Shown here: positions 44,093 to 54,403 of the stretch, piece by piece
Layout of the letters: each line of letters starts with the position of its first letter
Position numbering within the stretch: the stretch's first letter is position 1
From: Bacillota bacterium
Lineage (GTDB): Bacteria > Bacillota > Clostridia > Lachnospirales > Lachnospiraceae
DNA length: 64,000 nucleotides
Assembly: GCA_023418475.1 (NCBI GenBank)
Contig: JAEZZO010000016.1
Location: 71,016 to 135,015 of the forward strand
Reading direction: 5' to 3'
Translations under genes and position numbers: made by a program
The notes under the pieces: model-generated
The model's input: only the letters and a program-made list of their open reading frames with translations
The model's database searches: none
What the model was told of the DNA's origin: nothing

Positions 44093-45895
44093 TTATTTCT
44101 GTGCTGCGGCTTTAATTCTTGATTCATTCTGATCCTTGGCATTTTTCATATCAACTGCCAGAACCTTATCATATCCAAGACCTTTTACAGTATCCTGCAT
44201 ATCCTTTAACAGAGAATTAAATTCATCCTCATTGGAAGCAAATACCATTTTCCAGGAATTATCTATAATCTTTGCTCTGATCTGTCCACGAAGTGTTTGA
44301 ATCTCACTGTCTTCTGCCGGTGCTATAAAGGAGCATCCCGGAGCAACCATCAGCATATTGTTATTTCTAAGGAACTCAACCGTTGTTTTTGCACTCATCT
44401 TGGTCTGCCAATCCGTATCAAGAGGTGTATTGTTCTTTGCAATTTCAGAATCCCATAATTCAAAGTTATAAGGGAAGCCACTCTTCGGATTTGTATCACT
44501 CGGAAGAACTGTTACATAATTAAGTGCAGAGATACCATCTTTCCAGGTTCCACCACCATACTCTTCAGGAACCTTTGTATCGCCGCCTTCACGAAAGGCT
44601 TTGTATCCAAAATCTGTAAGAACAGGTTTTCCATCCTTCATTTCCCAGGTAAGTCCTTCCGGTCCGCAGGAAGAGGAAGTCTGAGCTGCAGAAGCCATAA
44701 TTCCTTCCGGTGAATATAACCAATCAATAAAGTCAGCAAGTCTTTCCTTATCTTCTGCTTTACTGCCAATGGAGATCATTAATCTGTTTCCGGTCGGTGA
44801 GCATCCATAGGAGAATACCTTCATATCATCAATTTTAGCAACCATAAAACCTTTTCCTGCCGCTTTATGTTCGGGTGTGTTATAGAACGGTTGACAACCC
44901 CAAGGCCAAGGAGAATACAGTACCTGACCATCCTTATACTTTGACTGCAATGTATCGTTTGTCTGTGTTGTGGATTCCGGATCCATAAGTCCCATCTGAT
45001 TTGCTTTAAAATAGAGTTTTAGATTTCTGACATAAGCGGAGCTATTATCAATTATACTCTGATAATCAGAGCCATCTGCTTTTGCAAAAACAAATCCGAC
45101 TTCATCATACCCATAGAAGCAAGCCGGCTGCTTGCCAAGGCACATCATATTTCCATCCCAATCTTTAAATAAGGAGAAACCATAGGTTGGTTTACCAGAA
45201 TCGCTCTTTGGAACTACCTGCTGCATTGACTTTAATACCGGAAGCATATCTTCCAGAGTCTTCATCTCAGGATATCCAACAGCCTTATAAGCATCCCAGC
45301 GAAGGTATGGTCCAAAGGTAGGATCAAGACCTTCTGAAGGGTTTGTCGCAGGCTGCTCTGAAACGCTGGAAGGAATACCATATATACCGGTATTATTAAT
45401 TAAAGAATTCAAACTATCTATTCCCGCTTTGTACTTATTCAGATTCTCCTTATTTGCTATCAAATCCTTCATATCGGTTAATAAGCCTGCGGTAACCATC
45501 TCGTCTAATCTTCCGCCATCCGCACTGTATATTACCAGATCTCCCAGATCACCGGCAGCTGAACGGGTCTGATATAAGGTCATACCGCCCCCGGATACAT
45601 TCGGAGCAATGATATTAAGCTCCATGTTGAACTTATCTTTTACAATTTTAGCAAACCATCCTGATTGAATACCCTGATAATTTGCCAGACCATCAAATAC
45701 ATCCACAGTTATGAACTTGGAATATTTCTCTGCCCCTGTTTTTTCACCGGCATCGGCGGCCTTCGTTACACTTGCAGCTTGCGTTACTGTAGCTTCCGGT
45801 TTGTTGGTTGTGTTATCTGTTGTCTTCCCGCAGCCTGAAAGCATTGATGCCACAAAAGCCGTACAAAGTAACACACTTAGCAATTTTTTTTTCAT
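44093..45895 (-). CDS. Extracellular solute-binding lipoprotein 1 (LplA type)
   Basis: 600 residues. Lipoprotein signal: MKKKLLSVLL... with lipobox LSGC and Cys22. The mature protein (~575 residues) is a large family-1-type binding protein, with aromatic stretches (YSPWPWGCQPFYNTP, YSPEGIMASAAQT) typical of oligosaccharide binders. It hands ligand to the LplB/LplC permeases encoded upstream. Last gene of the importer operon, 82 bases after LplC. Ligand unknown; plant-derived oligosaccharides are likely. Confidence 0.9.
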   Translation of the reverse strand: MKKKLLSVLLCTAFVASMLSGCGKTTDNTTNKPEATVTQAASVTKAADAGEKTGAEKYSKFITVDVFDGLANYQGIQSGWFAKIVKDKFNMELNIIAPNVSGGGMTLYQTRSAAGDLGDLVIYSADGGRLDEMVTAGLLTDMKDLIANKENLNKYKAGIDSLNSLINNTGIYGIPSSVSEQPATNPSEGLDPTFGPYLRWDAYKAVGYPEMKTLEDMLPVLKSMQQVVPKSDSGKPTYGFSLFKDWDGNMMCLGKQPACFYGYDEVGFVFAKADGSDYQSIIDNSSAYVRNLKLYFKANQMGLMDPESTTQTNDTLQSKYKDGQVLYSPWPWGCQPFYNTPEHKAAGKGFMVAKIDDMKVFSYGCSPTGNRLMISIGSKAEDKERLADFIDWLYSPEGIMASAAQTSSSCGPEGLTWEMKDGKPVLTDFGYKAFREGGDTKVPEEYGGGTWKDGISALNYVTVLPSDTNPKSGFPYNFELWDSEIAKNNTPLDTDWQTKMSAKTTVEFLRNNNMLMVAPGCSFIAPAEDSEIQTLRGQIRAKIIDNSWKMVFASNEDEFNSLLKDMQDTVKGLGYDKVLAVDMKNAKDQNESRIKAAAQK

Positions 45896-45977
45896 ACTCT
45901 TTCCTCCATTTAAATTTATATAATTAGCAAAATAAATAAATTTATTTTGTTTTGCCCCCTATTAATTTCTTCTTCGA

Positions 45978-46892
45978 TTACCCCTTTACAGATCCGATCA
46001 TAATACCTTTTACGAAATATCTTTGAAACGCAGGATAGACACATAAAATGGGTAACATCGCAATTACTGTAACGGTCATACGTACGGATGTAGGCGTCTG
46101 TTGATTCGCGAGAAGCATTAAATTGGTTCCGGTTCCGGCAGTATTATTAATCAGTGCCATCAATGAGTTCGCTTGATTGATATAGCAATATAACAGATAT
46201 TGCAGGGAATATAACTTCTGCTCTGTAACATAAATTAAGGTATCATTGAAGGAATTCCATTGTCCGACGGCCGAAAAAATCGCTATTGTAGCTAAAATCG
46301 GTTTACAGGTTGGCAATATAATCTTACGGAATACTGTAATTATTCCCGCTCCGTCTATTTCAGCCGCTTCCTGCAAAGAACTTGGAATTGATTCCACATA
46401 GGTTTTTACCAGGATAATGTTAAAAGGCTGTACGATCATCGGTATCACATATACCCAGAAATTATTCGTCAGATGCAGATTTTTCATTGTAAGGAACAAC
46501 GGAATTAAGCCAGCGTTAAAATACATGGTGATTACAATTGTACGGTACCATATACTTCGTCCCCACATTTTCTGCTGTGTAAACATAAAGCCCAGAAAAG
46601 CGGATGCCAGTACGGTACATATTGTTCCGATCACTGTTCTTAAAACAGAAATCCATATAGCAGTACCAAGCCCCTTGATCTTTATAACATTGATATAATT
46701 TTGAAAATGTACCCCTTTCGGTACAAAAACAATTCCTCCATTCGCACTCAGGTCATTCGCACTGATCGTATTAATAATCAGGTAATAGAAAGGATAAATA
46801 CAAATCAAAGTAAATATGATAAAAAATGCATAATTTAGTACATTAAACGTTATATCGGCTGTTGTCAGTTTTCCTGATATTTTTTTCTCCAT
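45978..46892 (-). CDS. Sugar ABC permease 1, LplC type
   Basis: 304 residues, six membrane helices. Binding-protein-dependent transport fold with the EAA loop EAAEIDGAGIITVFRKIILP (about 185-204). The ATG at 46892 is chosen because AAGGAAAAG lies about 13 bases upstream and an earlier frame runs 23 residues into the lplB gene; GTG at 46895 is also possible. It pairs with LplB. There is no ATPase gene, which is usual when a shared MsmX-like ATPase serves several importers. Confidence 0.9.
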   Translation of the reverse strand: MEKKISGKLTTADITFNVLNYAFFIIFTLICIYPFYYLIINTISANDLSANGGIVFVPKGVHFQNYINVIKIKGLGTAIWISVLRTVIGTICTVLASAFLGFMFTQQKMWGRSIWYRTIVITMYFNAGLIPLFLTMKNLHLTNNFWVYVIPMIVQPFNIILVKTYVESIPSSLQEAAEIDGAGIITVFRKIILPTCKPILATIAIFSAVGQWNSFNDTLIYVTEQKLYSLQYLLYCYINQANSLMALINNTAGTGTNLMLLANQQTPTSVRMTVTVIAMLPILCVYPAFQRYFVKGIMIGSVKG

Positions 46893-46911
46893 CACGCAAC
46901 ACTTTTCCTTC

Positions 46912-47865
46912 CTAAACAATACTTTCTCCTCTGGTTTTCTTAGATACAAAGTTAACTGCAAATAGCAAAGTAACGCTCACAATACTTTTCAGCATACCAA
47001 TTGCAGTAGCCAGTGAAGGACTTCGTGCTGTCATACCTACATTATAAACATATAAATCCAGCACCTGAATATGCTCTTTATTAAATGCATTTTGAAATAC
47101 ATAGAACTGATCAATGCCATTATTTAAAAAATTTGCAATGGAAAGCATTAATATAACAAAATAGGTAGGCATGAGTGCCGGTAAAGTAATATGTCTCATT
47201 AATTTAAAACGGTTTGCTCCGTCCACTCTGGCCGCTTCATATAATTCCTGGTCGACACCTGCGATTGCTGCGAGATACATAATAGCACCCCAGCCAAGTC
47301 CTCTCCAAGTATACCATAAAAGCATGGAAAGCCAGGTATGAGAATCGCTGTCAAGAAACTGCAGCGGCTGCTGAATGATATGCAAATTCATTAAAAGAGT
47401 ATTAAGCATACCCGTATTCGTAAATAGGCTGTAAGCTACGGAATACACCATTACCCAGCTGATAAAATTAGGAATCGTGGTAAATGTCTGAACAAATTTT
47501 TTAAACCATTTTGATTTAATTTCACTTAAAAAAATTGCAAAAACTAACGGTAAAAACGAAGTTGCAAGTGTTAAACCACTAATTGCAAATGTATTAAGCA
47601 TTACCTGTCCAACTATTTTTAATTGAGTAGAATTGGCAAACAACATGGTAAACCACTGCAATCCTACAAACTTGCATTGAGACAATTTTAACGGCGGCTT
47701 ATAATCATAAAAGGCATATAACCAACCATGCAAAGGAAAATAGGAAAATGTAAAGGATAAAATTAAGAACGGTAATATGTATAGAAAATATAGAAATCCT
47801 TCTTTACTCCTCCTTTTCCGGTATTTTTGGATCTTCGTTGTCTGTACTATAGATGTATCCTGCAT
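46912..47865 (-). CDS. Sugar ABC permease 1, LplB type
   Basis: 317 residues, six helices. EAA loop EAARVDGANRFKLMRHITLP (about 205-224), conserved KKTRGES end. The N-terminus is basic (KYRKRRSK) and cytoplasmic. First gene of the lplB-lplC-binding protein operon; GGGAGGTTAAGTG precedes the ATG. A 21-bp palindrome lies about 105 bases upstream (47971). Confidence 0.9.
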   Translation of the reverse strand: MQDTSIVQTTKIQKYRKRRSKEGFLYFLYILPFLILSFTFSYFPLHGWLYAFYDYKPPLKLSQCKFVGLQWFTMLFANSTQLKIVGQVMLNTFAISGLTLATSFLPLVFAIFLSEIKSKWFKKFVQTFTTIPNFISWVMVYSVAYSLFTNTGMLNTLLMNLHIIQQPLQFLDSDSHTWLSMLLWYTWRGLGWGAIMYLAAIAGVDQELYEAARVDGANRFKLMRHITLPALMPTYFVILMLSIANFLNNGIDQFYVFQNAFNKEHIQVLDLYVYNVGMTARSPSLATAIGMLKSIVSVTLLFAVNFVSKKTRGESIV

Positions 47866-47970
47866 CACTTAACCTCCCAGTATCTTTATACTTCCCAGCA
47901 ATATAACAATAACCTTGATGCAATTGATTTTAGCATCTTTTATTACGCTTTTATACCCACGAAATTCCAC

Positions 47971-47991
47971 CTGATTTATAGTATAAATCAG
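47971..47991. promoter_or_regulatory. Candidate operator palindrome upstream of the first importer operon
   Basis: CTGATTTATA G TATAAATCAG: perfect 10-bp arms around one base, in the promoter-proximal spacer of the lplB operon (minus strand). Its TATAAA content may overlap a -10. Possible repressor or response-regulator site. Confidence 0.5.
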
Positions 47992-48075
47992 ATATATTGC
48001 AGCGTTTTGTATTTAGCATTCATTTTTAGATATTATTACATGACTTATTAGAGATCATGGTTCAAAAAGAACAAA

Positions 48076-48167
48076 AAATACCTTGTTCTGCCGCATATAC
48101 TATCCTGTACCAGACAATGAATAATTATCTGGCTTCGGGAACATATAAATGGTAGAACAAGGTATTT
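48076..48167 (-). terminator. Terminator of nudC
   Basis: AAATACCTTGTTCTGCC (48076-48092) pairs with GGTAGAACAAGGTATTT (48151-48167): 17 bp with one G-U, long loop. On the minus strand the stem is followed by a T-run (TTTTTTGTTC), 90 bases past the nudC stop. Confidence 0.7.
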
Positions 48168-48256
48168 CGTAATTATAGGATTGATAGGTATTTTCAGATG
48201 CATATAGGCGCACTCCTATCCATCTGTATAACTTTTGCAGGCTTTCAACGCTCGAA

Positions 48257-49099
48257 TTATATCTTCTGATACTGGTCCCTGTACCATCTGATCATTCTTC
48301 CTGCTATACTGTCCGTTGATGGTATGACCGGCAGATTATCTGCGCTAAACCATGCCGCGTCCGTGATTTCACTATTATCAACGACAACATCTCCGCTATC
48401 ATATTCCGCAGTAAAAGCCATCATAAGTGAATCAGGAAATGACCAGGGCTGACTGCTGAAATATTTAATATTCTTCACCTTTATGCCTACTTCCTCTCCG
48501 ATCTCTCGTGCTACGCACTGCTCCAGTGTTTCACCCGGTTCAACATAGCCGGCAATCAGGCTGTACAAATCCGGTCTAAAATTACGGTTATGGGCTAGCA
48601 ATATCTGGTCACCACAAAATACAGCTGTGATCGTTGCCGGAGAGATGCGTGGATAGACCACATTCTTACAATTCGGGCAGCTTCTTGCCCTTTCATCCTT
48701 CTTATTCCCCATCTTATGACCGCATCGGCCACAGAACTGATTGGCATCAATCCAATGCAGAATATGATTCGCTGCTCCGGTAAGGATAAATAAACCAGGA
48801 TCACCGGACAAATCCGATATTTTCATAAAATCAACTAATTCCATATCCCTTGGCTGTTGTATCAGTTCACTTAGCCTGATACAATAACAGCCATGTCCTT
48901 CATATGTACCAATATAGATCAAGTCCTCTTCCTTTTGCCAAAGCTCTGCTAAATCATTTTTCTCGGGAATACCGAATATATTACCTATTTTTTTTAGCAA
49001 TATGCTCTTTTGTATGAGTATAAGCACCCAATCACTTACCATAGTATCTTCCTTCACAAAAAAGGCAGGCGCATAATTGTGATTTTGTGAACTATTCAT
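48257..49099 (-). CDS. nudC: NADH pyrophosphatase NudC (Nudix)
   Basis: 280 residues. An N-terminal domain, a four-Cys zinc ribbon (CGRCG and CPNC, about 122-140), then the Nudix box GYVEPGETLEQCVAREIGEEVG (first part about 189-202), followed by SQPWSFPDSLMM, the NudC-specific array. NudC hydrolyses NADH to NMNH and AMP and removes NAD caps from RNA 5' ends; it acts in the cytoplasm. AAAGGACTGATAGA precedes the ATG. Stands alone. Confidence 0.93.
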   Translation of the reverse strand: MNSSQNHNYAPAFFVKEDTMVSDWVLILIQKSILLKKIGNIFGIPEKNDLAELWQKEEDLIYIGTYEGHGCYCIRLSELIQQPRDMELVDFMKISDLSGDPGLFILTGAANHILHWIDANQFCGRCGHKMGNKKDERARSCPNCKNVVYPRISPATITAVFCGDQILLAHNRNFRPDLYSLIAGYVEPGETLEQCVAREIGEEVGIKVKNIKYFSSQPWSFPDSLMMAFTAEYDSGDVVVDNSEITDAAWFSADNLPVIPSTDSIAGRMIRWYRDQYQKI

Positions 49100-49167
49100 T
49101 CTATCAGTCCTTTCATGCTGTTAACAGACCCATTGCTTAAATGTAATTTTCTGTTTTGACACGCTTG

Positions 49168-49389
49168 CTACATCTGACCAAACTCATGCAGCAGATCTAT
49201 GTCTGATTTTGTCAGCTTTATATTGGATTTCAATGATTTTCCATCGACTGTAGTTACATTAATATCAATTATTGTTCCCTCTTCGAGTGCAGTGTTTTTC
49301 ACTACCTTCAAATAATTAGGAAACTTCGGATGATTACCCGAGAATACATCCCAGGCATTTTTTAATTTTAAAAGCTTTGCCGGATTCAT
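49168..49389 (-). CDS. Small conserved-looking protein of unknown function
   Basis: 73 residues: MNPAKLLKLKNAWDVF, then NHPKFPNYLKVV, a beta-rich middle (GTIIDINVTTVDGKSLKSN) and a helical end. Start at ATG 49389 with GAGAGGTGATA upstream (ATG 49392 is adjacent). No signal peptide. I recall similar proteins in other Lachnospiraceae but no function. Confidence 0.65.
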   Translation of the reverse strand: MNPAKLLKLKNAWDVFSGNHPKFPNYLKVVKNTALEEGTIIDINVTTVDGKSLKSNIKLTKSDIDLLHEFGQM

Positions 49390-49474
49390 CATTATCACCT
49401 CTCATCACGCCGCCAACAGCGGCAAATTTATACCTACCATGCAGAGGTGCTAAGAGCACTTATTCTCTGCCAAT

Positions 49475-50311
49475 TTATTCATATGCGTTCATTACATTAT
49501 ATATTGTTGACGAAAGAATTACAATTACTGCACCTACCGCAGCGATCGGACTAATTATTTCTCTGTAGAAGAGTGCTACCCAGACCGGATTTAAAATTGG
49601 TTCTATCGTGGAAGTTAAGGCGGCTGTTACTGGAGTAACACTGTTAAGTCCTTTCGCCAGAAAAACATAAGCAAGTCCCATCTGTATAACTCCCAGGATA
49701 AATACCAGCAAGAAATTTACCGGTGCAATATCTGTTTCTTTAAAATACCACGGAAGAAAGATAAGAAAGCTTGCAATTTGAGATAAGAGAATAGAAGACT
49801 CGAAATCCGAATTTCTAATTTTCTTAAGCATAAAAATTAATCCATACAATGCTCCCGACAAAATCGCCAGTAAATTACCAACCTGTCCCTTGAATGAGAT
49901 TTTATCTATAAAGAAGCAAATGATGCCCAGAAAAACCAAAATACAGGCTGTCATTGCCTTTTGATCCGGTTTTTTCTTAAAAATCAGCCAAATATAAAGC
50001 AAGAGGAATAGCGGTGCCGTAAACTGTAATACAATTGCATTCGCTGCCAGAGTCATTTTCGTTGCCATTACAAAAGTTAGATTTGTAAGCAGGTTGCATA
50101 TAGCTCCCAACAGAACCATCTTATTAATGACTATTTTATGGTTGATCTTCTTTATGTATAGAAACATGATAACCGCTGCCAGCAGATTTCTGATACCGTT
50201 AATCGTAATCGAGGACCACGCAATTGTTTTGATTAATACACCGCCGAGGCTGAATAAGATAGCGGATAGCAGTATGTATAATATTCCCAAGCTTTTTTCT
50301 TTTGAATTCAT
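49475..50311 (-). CDS. EamA/DMT-superfamily transporter 2
   Basis: 278 residues, ten helices in two EamA repeats. TSTIEPILNPVWVALFYRE near 240-258 is the conserved end of the second repeat. Start taken at ATG 50311 with GAAAGGTC upstream; an earlier in-frame start adds 14 polar residues. It is unlike the EamA protein at 38280 in detail. Substrate unknown. Confidence 0.85.
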   Translation of the reverse strand: MNSKEKSLGILYILLSAILFSLGGVLIKTIAWSSITINGIRNLLAAVIMFLYIKKINHKIVINKMVLLGAICNLLTNLTFVMATKMTLAANAIVLQFTAPLFLLLYIWLIFKKKPDQKAMTACILVFLGIICFFIDKISFKGQVGNLLAILSGALYGLIFMLKKIRNSDFESSILLSQIASFLIFLPWYFKETDIAPVNFLLVFILGVIQMGLAYVFLAKGLNSVTPVTAALTSTIEPILNPVWVALFYREIISPIAAVGAVIVILSSTIYNVMNAYE

Positions 50312-50471
50312 TTTAACGCAAGACCTTTCATATTGTTCCTTCGTAAATTTCAAGTAATCAAATCATCTCTTTTATATGACCCATTTGTCGCAAACCATCG
50401 TTTATAATAACACAAATATGCTCTTACTACAATGTAATTTTAAAAGATCTAAATGAGGATAAAAATTACAT

Positions 50472-50525
50472 AAAAATCCGTTCTGCTTTACTCTGAATAT
50501 ACATAGTAAAACAAAACGGATTTTT
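50472..50525. terminator. Terminator of the second importer operon
   Basis: AAAAATCCGTT (50472-50482) and AACGGATTTTT (50515-50525), with inner TTTACT/AGTAAA pairs. It lies 61 bases past the lplC stop on the minus strand. Confidence 0.65.
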
Positions 50526-50585
50526 ATTTCTATCAGTAACGGATCGTGTTATTCTCAATTATTATCCGGCAGCATTTTTTCTTTC

Positions 50586-51509
50586 CTATTCTTTCACACC
50601 GCCAATCGTGAGCCCAGTGACAAAATACCGCTGCAGGGAGGGATATAATGCCACAATTGGCAGGCAGGTTAATATGGTTGCAGCGGCACGTACTGATTTC
50701 GTTGTAACCTGTGTACTGGTAACAGAACTGGCAACTCTGGAGGTATTAGCATCTCCGCTCAGCTGGCTTACCGAGGATAATAATTTCATCAGTTCATATT
50801 GCAGGGTAGTAAGGTTAGCCGCCATTCTATTATAAAGCATCGTATCAAACCAGGAATTCCACTGCCCTACCGCTATAAATAAAGCAACTGTGGCAAATAC
50901 CGGTTTACACAGAGGAACAATCACCTTTAAAAAAACCGTCAGATATCCGGCCCCGTCAATCATTGCTGATTCCTCCAAACTATCCGGTAAACCATTCATA
51001 TAGGTTCGGATAACCAGCATATTAAAAGCACTAACCAGTCCCGGTATAATATATACCCAGAAGCTGCTCATAAATCCCAGTCCCCGATATAATAAGAAGG
51101 TTGGGATCAGTCCTCCGTTTATATACATCGTTAGTACAAATAATACGGAGATCGGTTTCGCAAAAATAAAATTCCTGCGGCTTAATACAAATGATATTAA
51201 AGCAGTGACTGCCAGCTGCAATACCGTTCCCACAACAGTTCTCGCAACTGAGACAAAAAGACCGGTCATGATGCTATTCATCTTTATTACCGTCTTATAA
51301 TTACTAAGCGTCCATTTTCTCGGCCAAAAATAAATTCCTCCCCGCATTTCATCCAAAGCGTCATTAAAGGATATTGCAAGCGTATTTAAGATAGGATATA
51401 GCGTAATTATAACAAAACACGTGAGTATTAATCCTATAACGGAATAATAAATGAAATTTTTTATGCGAAAACTGTGACTTTTTTGATAAATATATTTTGT
51501 TTCTTCCAT
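50586..51509 (-). CDS. Sugar ABC permease 2, LplC type
   Basis: 307 residues, six helices, EAA loop EESAMIDGAGYLTVFLKVIV (about 197-216). Homologous in layout to 45978..46892. Last gene of the second importer operon, 13 bases after LplB. It forms the pore with LplB. Confidence 0.9.
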   Translation of the reverse strand: MEETKYIYQKSHSFRIKNFIYYSVIGLILTCFVIITLYPILNTLAISFNDALDEMRGGIYFWPRKWTLSNYKTVIKMNSIMTGLFVSVARTVVGTVLQLAVTALISFVLSRRNFIFAKPISVLFVLTMYINGGLIPTFLLYRGLGFMSSFWVYIIPGLVSAFNMLVIRTYMNGLPDSLEESAMIDGAGYLTVFLKVIVPLCKPVFATVALFIAVGQWNSWFDTMLYNRMAANLTTLQYELMKLLSSVSQLSGDANTSRVASSVTSTQVTTKSVRAAATILTCLPIVALYPSLQRYFVTGLTIGGVKE

Positions 51510-51522
51510 TCTCCTGCCTCCC

Positions 51523-52485
51523 TTAAAATAGTCGCTCTTCCCCGGCTGCCTTTGCCGCGGAATTAGCCAGGAAGATCAGGATAACACTTACCAGACTCCT
51601 GAAAATACCGGCAGCCGTACCAAGTGAATAGTCAGCCTGACTGATACCATATTTTAATACATAAATATCAATTGTCTGCGATACACTCTGTACTAAACCA
51701 TTTCCTAACAAATATTGTATTTCAAAACCGGCATTCAAAACATTTCCAACATTAATTAACAATAAAATAAAAATCGTCGGCTTGATACCAGGTAACGTTA
51801 TATTCCACATTTTGCGAAGCTTACCCGCACCATCGATAGACGCCGCCTCATATAAATCAGGATTAATCGCCGTAATTGCAGCAAGATAAATAATACTGTT
51901 CCATCCCGTTTCTTTCCACACATTACCAAATCCAACAATCCACCAGAATAAACTTTTATAAGTAAAAAAATTGACCGGTTGTTTTAATATATGTAATTTT
52001 ACAAATATTTCATTGATAATCCCGTGGTCTATCGATAATGCATCCTGCAGGATTCCACACACGATTATCATTGATAGAAAATGGGGCAAATAGGATATTG
52101 TCTGTACAATTTTCTTAGGGGTTTTATGCACTACTTCATTTAAAATCAGTGCAAATCCAATTGCAAATACAAAGCTTAAAACAAGATTAATAATACCCAT
52201 AGCAAGTGTATTACGAATAATTCGTATAAAATCCGGATTATCTACAAAAAGAAATTTGAATTTATCAAGTCCTATAAATTTTGAATGAAAGAAGCCATTT
52301 TTCGGCTTATATTGCTGAAAAGCCATGACCCAGCCAACTAACGGCACATAATTAAATAAAATGACATATATTACGAATGGAAGTGATAAAAGAATTAATT
52401 CTTTTTGTTTTATCATTTTTTTCCAGGTGATTTGTTCTCTATTCACCCTTTCCCGTTCAACTCTCATATGTTTTATTCCATCCAT
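51523..52485 (-). CDS. Sugar ABC permease 2, LplB type
   Basis: 320 residues, six helices. EAA loop EAASIDGAGKLRKMWNITLP (about 206-225). A basic N-terminus (RVERERVNREQITWKK) precedes the first helix. Start at 52485 is not settled: an in-frame ATG at 52467 also has a possible ribosome site. Between the solute-binding protein and LplC genes. Confidence 0.88.
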   Translation of the reverse strand: MDGIKHMRVERERVNREQITWKKMIKQKELILLSLPFVIYVILFNYVPLVGWVMAFQQYKPKNGFFHSKFIGLDKFKFLFVDNPDFIRIIRNTLAMGIINLVLSFVFAIGFALILNEVVHKTPKKIVQTISYLPHFLSMIIVCGILQDALSIDHGIINEIFVKLHILKQPVNFFTYKSLFWWIVGFGNVWKETGWNSIIYLAAITAINPDLYEAASIDGAGKLRKMWNITLPGIKPTIFILLLINVGNVLNAGFEIQYLLGNGLVQSVSQTIDIYVLKYGISQADYSLGTAAGIFRSLVSVILIFLANSAAKAAGEERLF

Positions 52486-52581
52486 AGAAATACCATTCTT
52501 TCCGCTGTATTTGAGCAGGTGGCTGCGGCGAATTCAGCCAAATGCCACCTGCCCGTATTATTATAGTCCCCTGTATTTAGT

Positions 52582-54315
52582 TTATTTCGCTGGTCTTACA
52601 TCTTTCCCTTGAACAATTTCAATTCGGTGGTAAACCGCTTCCTGAACTTCTTTCATAAAATCCTCCGGTTTACATTTCTTATATGCTTGCTGATAATCCT
52701 CCCAGGCTTTATCAAAATCACTTGATATAACAACCTGCGGCAAATACTGCTTCTTTGTTTCCTCCATTTTCGTCCATGCAAGTCCTCCCGGTGTTTCAGT
52801 AGTCATCTCTCCAACAAAGGAGTAGATTGGATACCATGGCTCCTTCATACAATCAATCTCATTGTAATCAAGCATATCTACATATGTCTTAGCATTATAC
52901 GCTTTAAGGCATTCCTGAACTTCCGGCTTTAGACCTGCGAAGAATTCAGAAGGCTGCGTATCAGGTGTCATGGCATTTTTGCCGTCCGGGTTCATACCAA
53001 TATAATTTGGGAAATATGAATAGGTGCAAAGATGAGATTGCTTATATTCTGTCTTTACCGCATTGTCTCTCATGGTCTGATCCCTGTAGAAAAGTCCGTC
53101 ATCTCCTACCAGATAATCTTTGTCCTTCACACCCCAGCTGCGAAGTGTAATAATTTCCGGATCCAGCAGATCATTCACAAATTTAAGTGCCCCTTCTACA
53201 TCCTTGCAGCTCTTTGTAATGCTAAGGCCACCGGAAAGAACTGTAGATTCAGAAGAAGCAAAATACATCTCCTTCATACCGGGTTTAATGGTCAGTCCAA
53301 GTGGTACATAAGTACAGCCTTCCAGATTCTGTGCTTTAATACTATCTTCTGCCGTCTGGAAATCCCAGTGCTGTTCCACCATACTTAGAACACGTCCGGA
53401 GGAAATCTTCTCAAGGAACTGGTCATGATTCATTGTCATAAATTCTGGATCTATAATTTTCTTTTTGTACTCTTCGTTTAATTTTTTAAAATATTGAACC
53501 GCTGTTGGAGATACATTATAATCACTAACCAGATAGGTTTGGGGATCTACAATACAGCGTCCGTTATTTGGCCATCCATCCAAAAATTGCGGCGGATTTT
53601 CCAGACAGAAATAATACCAGTCATAGCACAATATTTCAAATGGAATAACAGACGAACCATCCGTCATCGTAGGATTGGCAGCAGAATAATCCTCCAGAAG
53701 CTTAAAAAGATCATCCAGTGTTTCAATCTTTGGATAATTAGCCCATTTCAGTACTCTTGTCTGCACCCAGAATGCTTCTCCGTTTTGCTGTGTATCCATT
53801 AATTTCTCATTAATATTGCCAAATTGAGGTATTGAATAAATATGTCCATCCTTCTGTTTTAAGGAGTTCCACTGTACATCACTCCAGAGCTTCTTAATAT
53901 TAGGATACTTATCCAGATATTCATCAATCGGTACGAGCGCATCCGCATCCTGCAGTTCGGGTGTCCAGTCAATAAAATCTGGGTACTCACCGCTGGCAAT
54001 CAGCATTCCTACAGCCTCTTTCGCTTCCTGTCCAGTTAACCAGGTTTCTTTACATTTCGCACCAATCTTATCCGTTATGATCTGTTTAATCTCATTATTA
54101 TCGTTTAATTCAATTCCCTGTCTGTCAAAAAAGGCTGTAAACTCCTTTATCTTCTTTGACGATGAACTGCTGCCAGTATTTGCTTCTTTGGTCACTCCAG
54201 TATCTGATGTTTTCAATGTATCCTTAGCATCTGTAGAATTGTTTTTTCCACAGCCTGCAAATAAGGACGACATCAGCGCAATACACATAAGTATTGCAAT
54301 TATACGCTTTTTCAT
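52582..54315 (-). CDS. Extracellular solute-binding lipoprotein 2 (LplA type)
   Basis: 577 residues. Signal MKKRIIAILMCIALMSS and lipobox FAGC with Cys22. Mature family-1-type binding protein with several Trp/Tyr/Phe clusters (YDWYYFCLENPPQFLDGW). Start at 54315 because AAGGGAGGATTTTT precedes it. It heads the transporter half of the cluster, separated from the response-regulator gene by a terminator (54404-54443), so it must have its own, presumably regulated, promoter. Confidence 0.9.
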   Translation of the reverse strand: MKKRIIAILMCIALMSSLFAGCGKNNSTDAKDTLKTSDTGVTKEANTGSSSSSKKIKEFTAFFDRQGIELNDNNEIKQIITDKIGAKCKETWLTGQEAKEAVGMLIASGEYPDFIDWTPELQDADALVPIDEYLDKYPNIKKLWSDVQWNSLKQKDGHIYSIPQFGNINEKLMDTQQNGEAFWVQTRVLKWANYPKIETLDDLFKLLEDYSAANPTMTDGSSVIPFEILCYDWYYFCLENPPQFLDGWPNNGRCIVDPQTYLVSDYNVSPTAVQYFKKLNEEYKKKIIDPEFMTMNHDQFLEKISSGRVLSMVEQHWDFQTAEDSIKAQNLEGCTYVPLGLTIKPGMKEMYFASSESTVLSGGLSITKSCKDVEGALKFVNDLLDPEIITLRSWGVKDKDYLVGDDGLFYRDQTMRDNAVKTEYKQSHLCTYSYFPNYIGMNPDGKNAMTPDTQPSEFFAGLKPEVQECLKAYNAKTYVDMLDYNEIDCMKEPWYPIYSFVGEMTTETPGGLAWTKMEETKKQYLPQVVISSDFDKAWEDYQQAYKKCKPEDFMKEVQEAVYHRIEIVQGKDVRPAK

Positions 54316-54403
54316 AAAAATCCTCCCTTGAATTTTTTTCACTTGATGTGATGTCTTATTTTAGCATTATTGCACAATGAATAAGTCATACAAACTATAT
54401 AAA

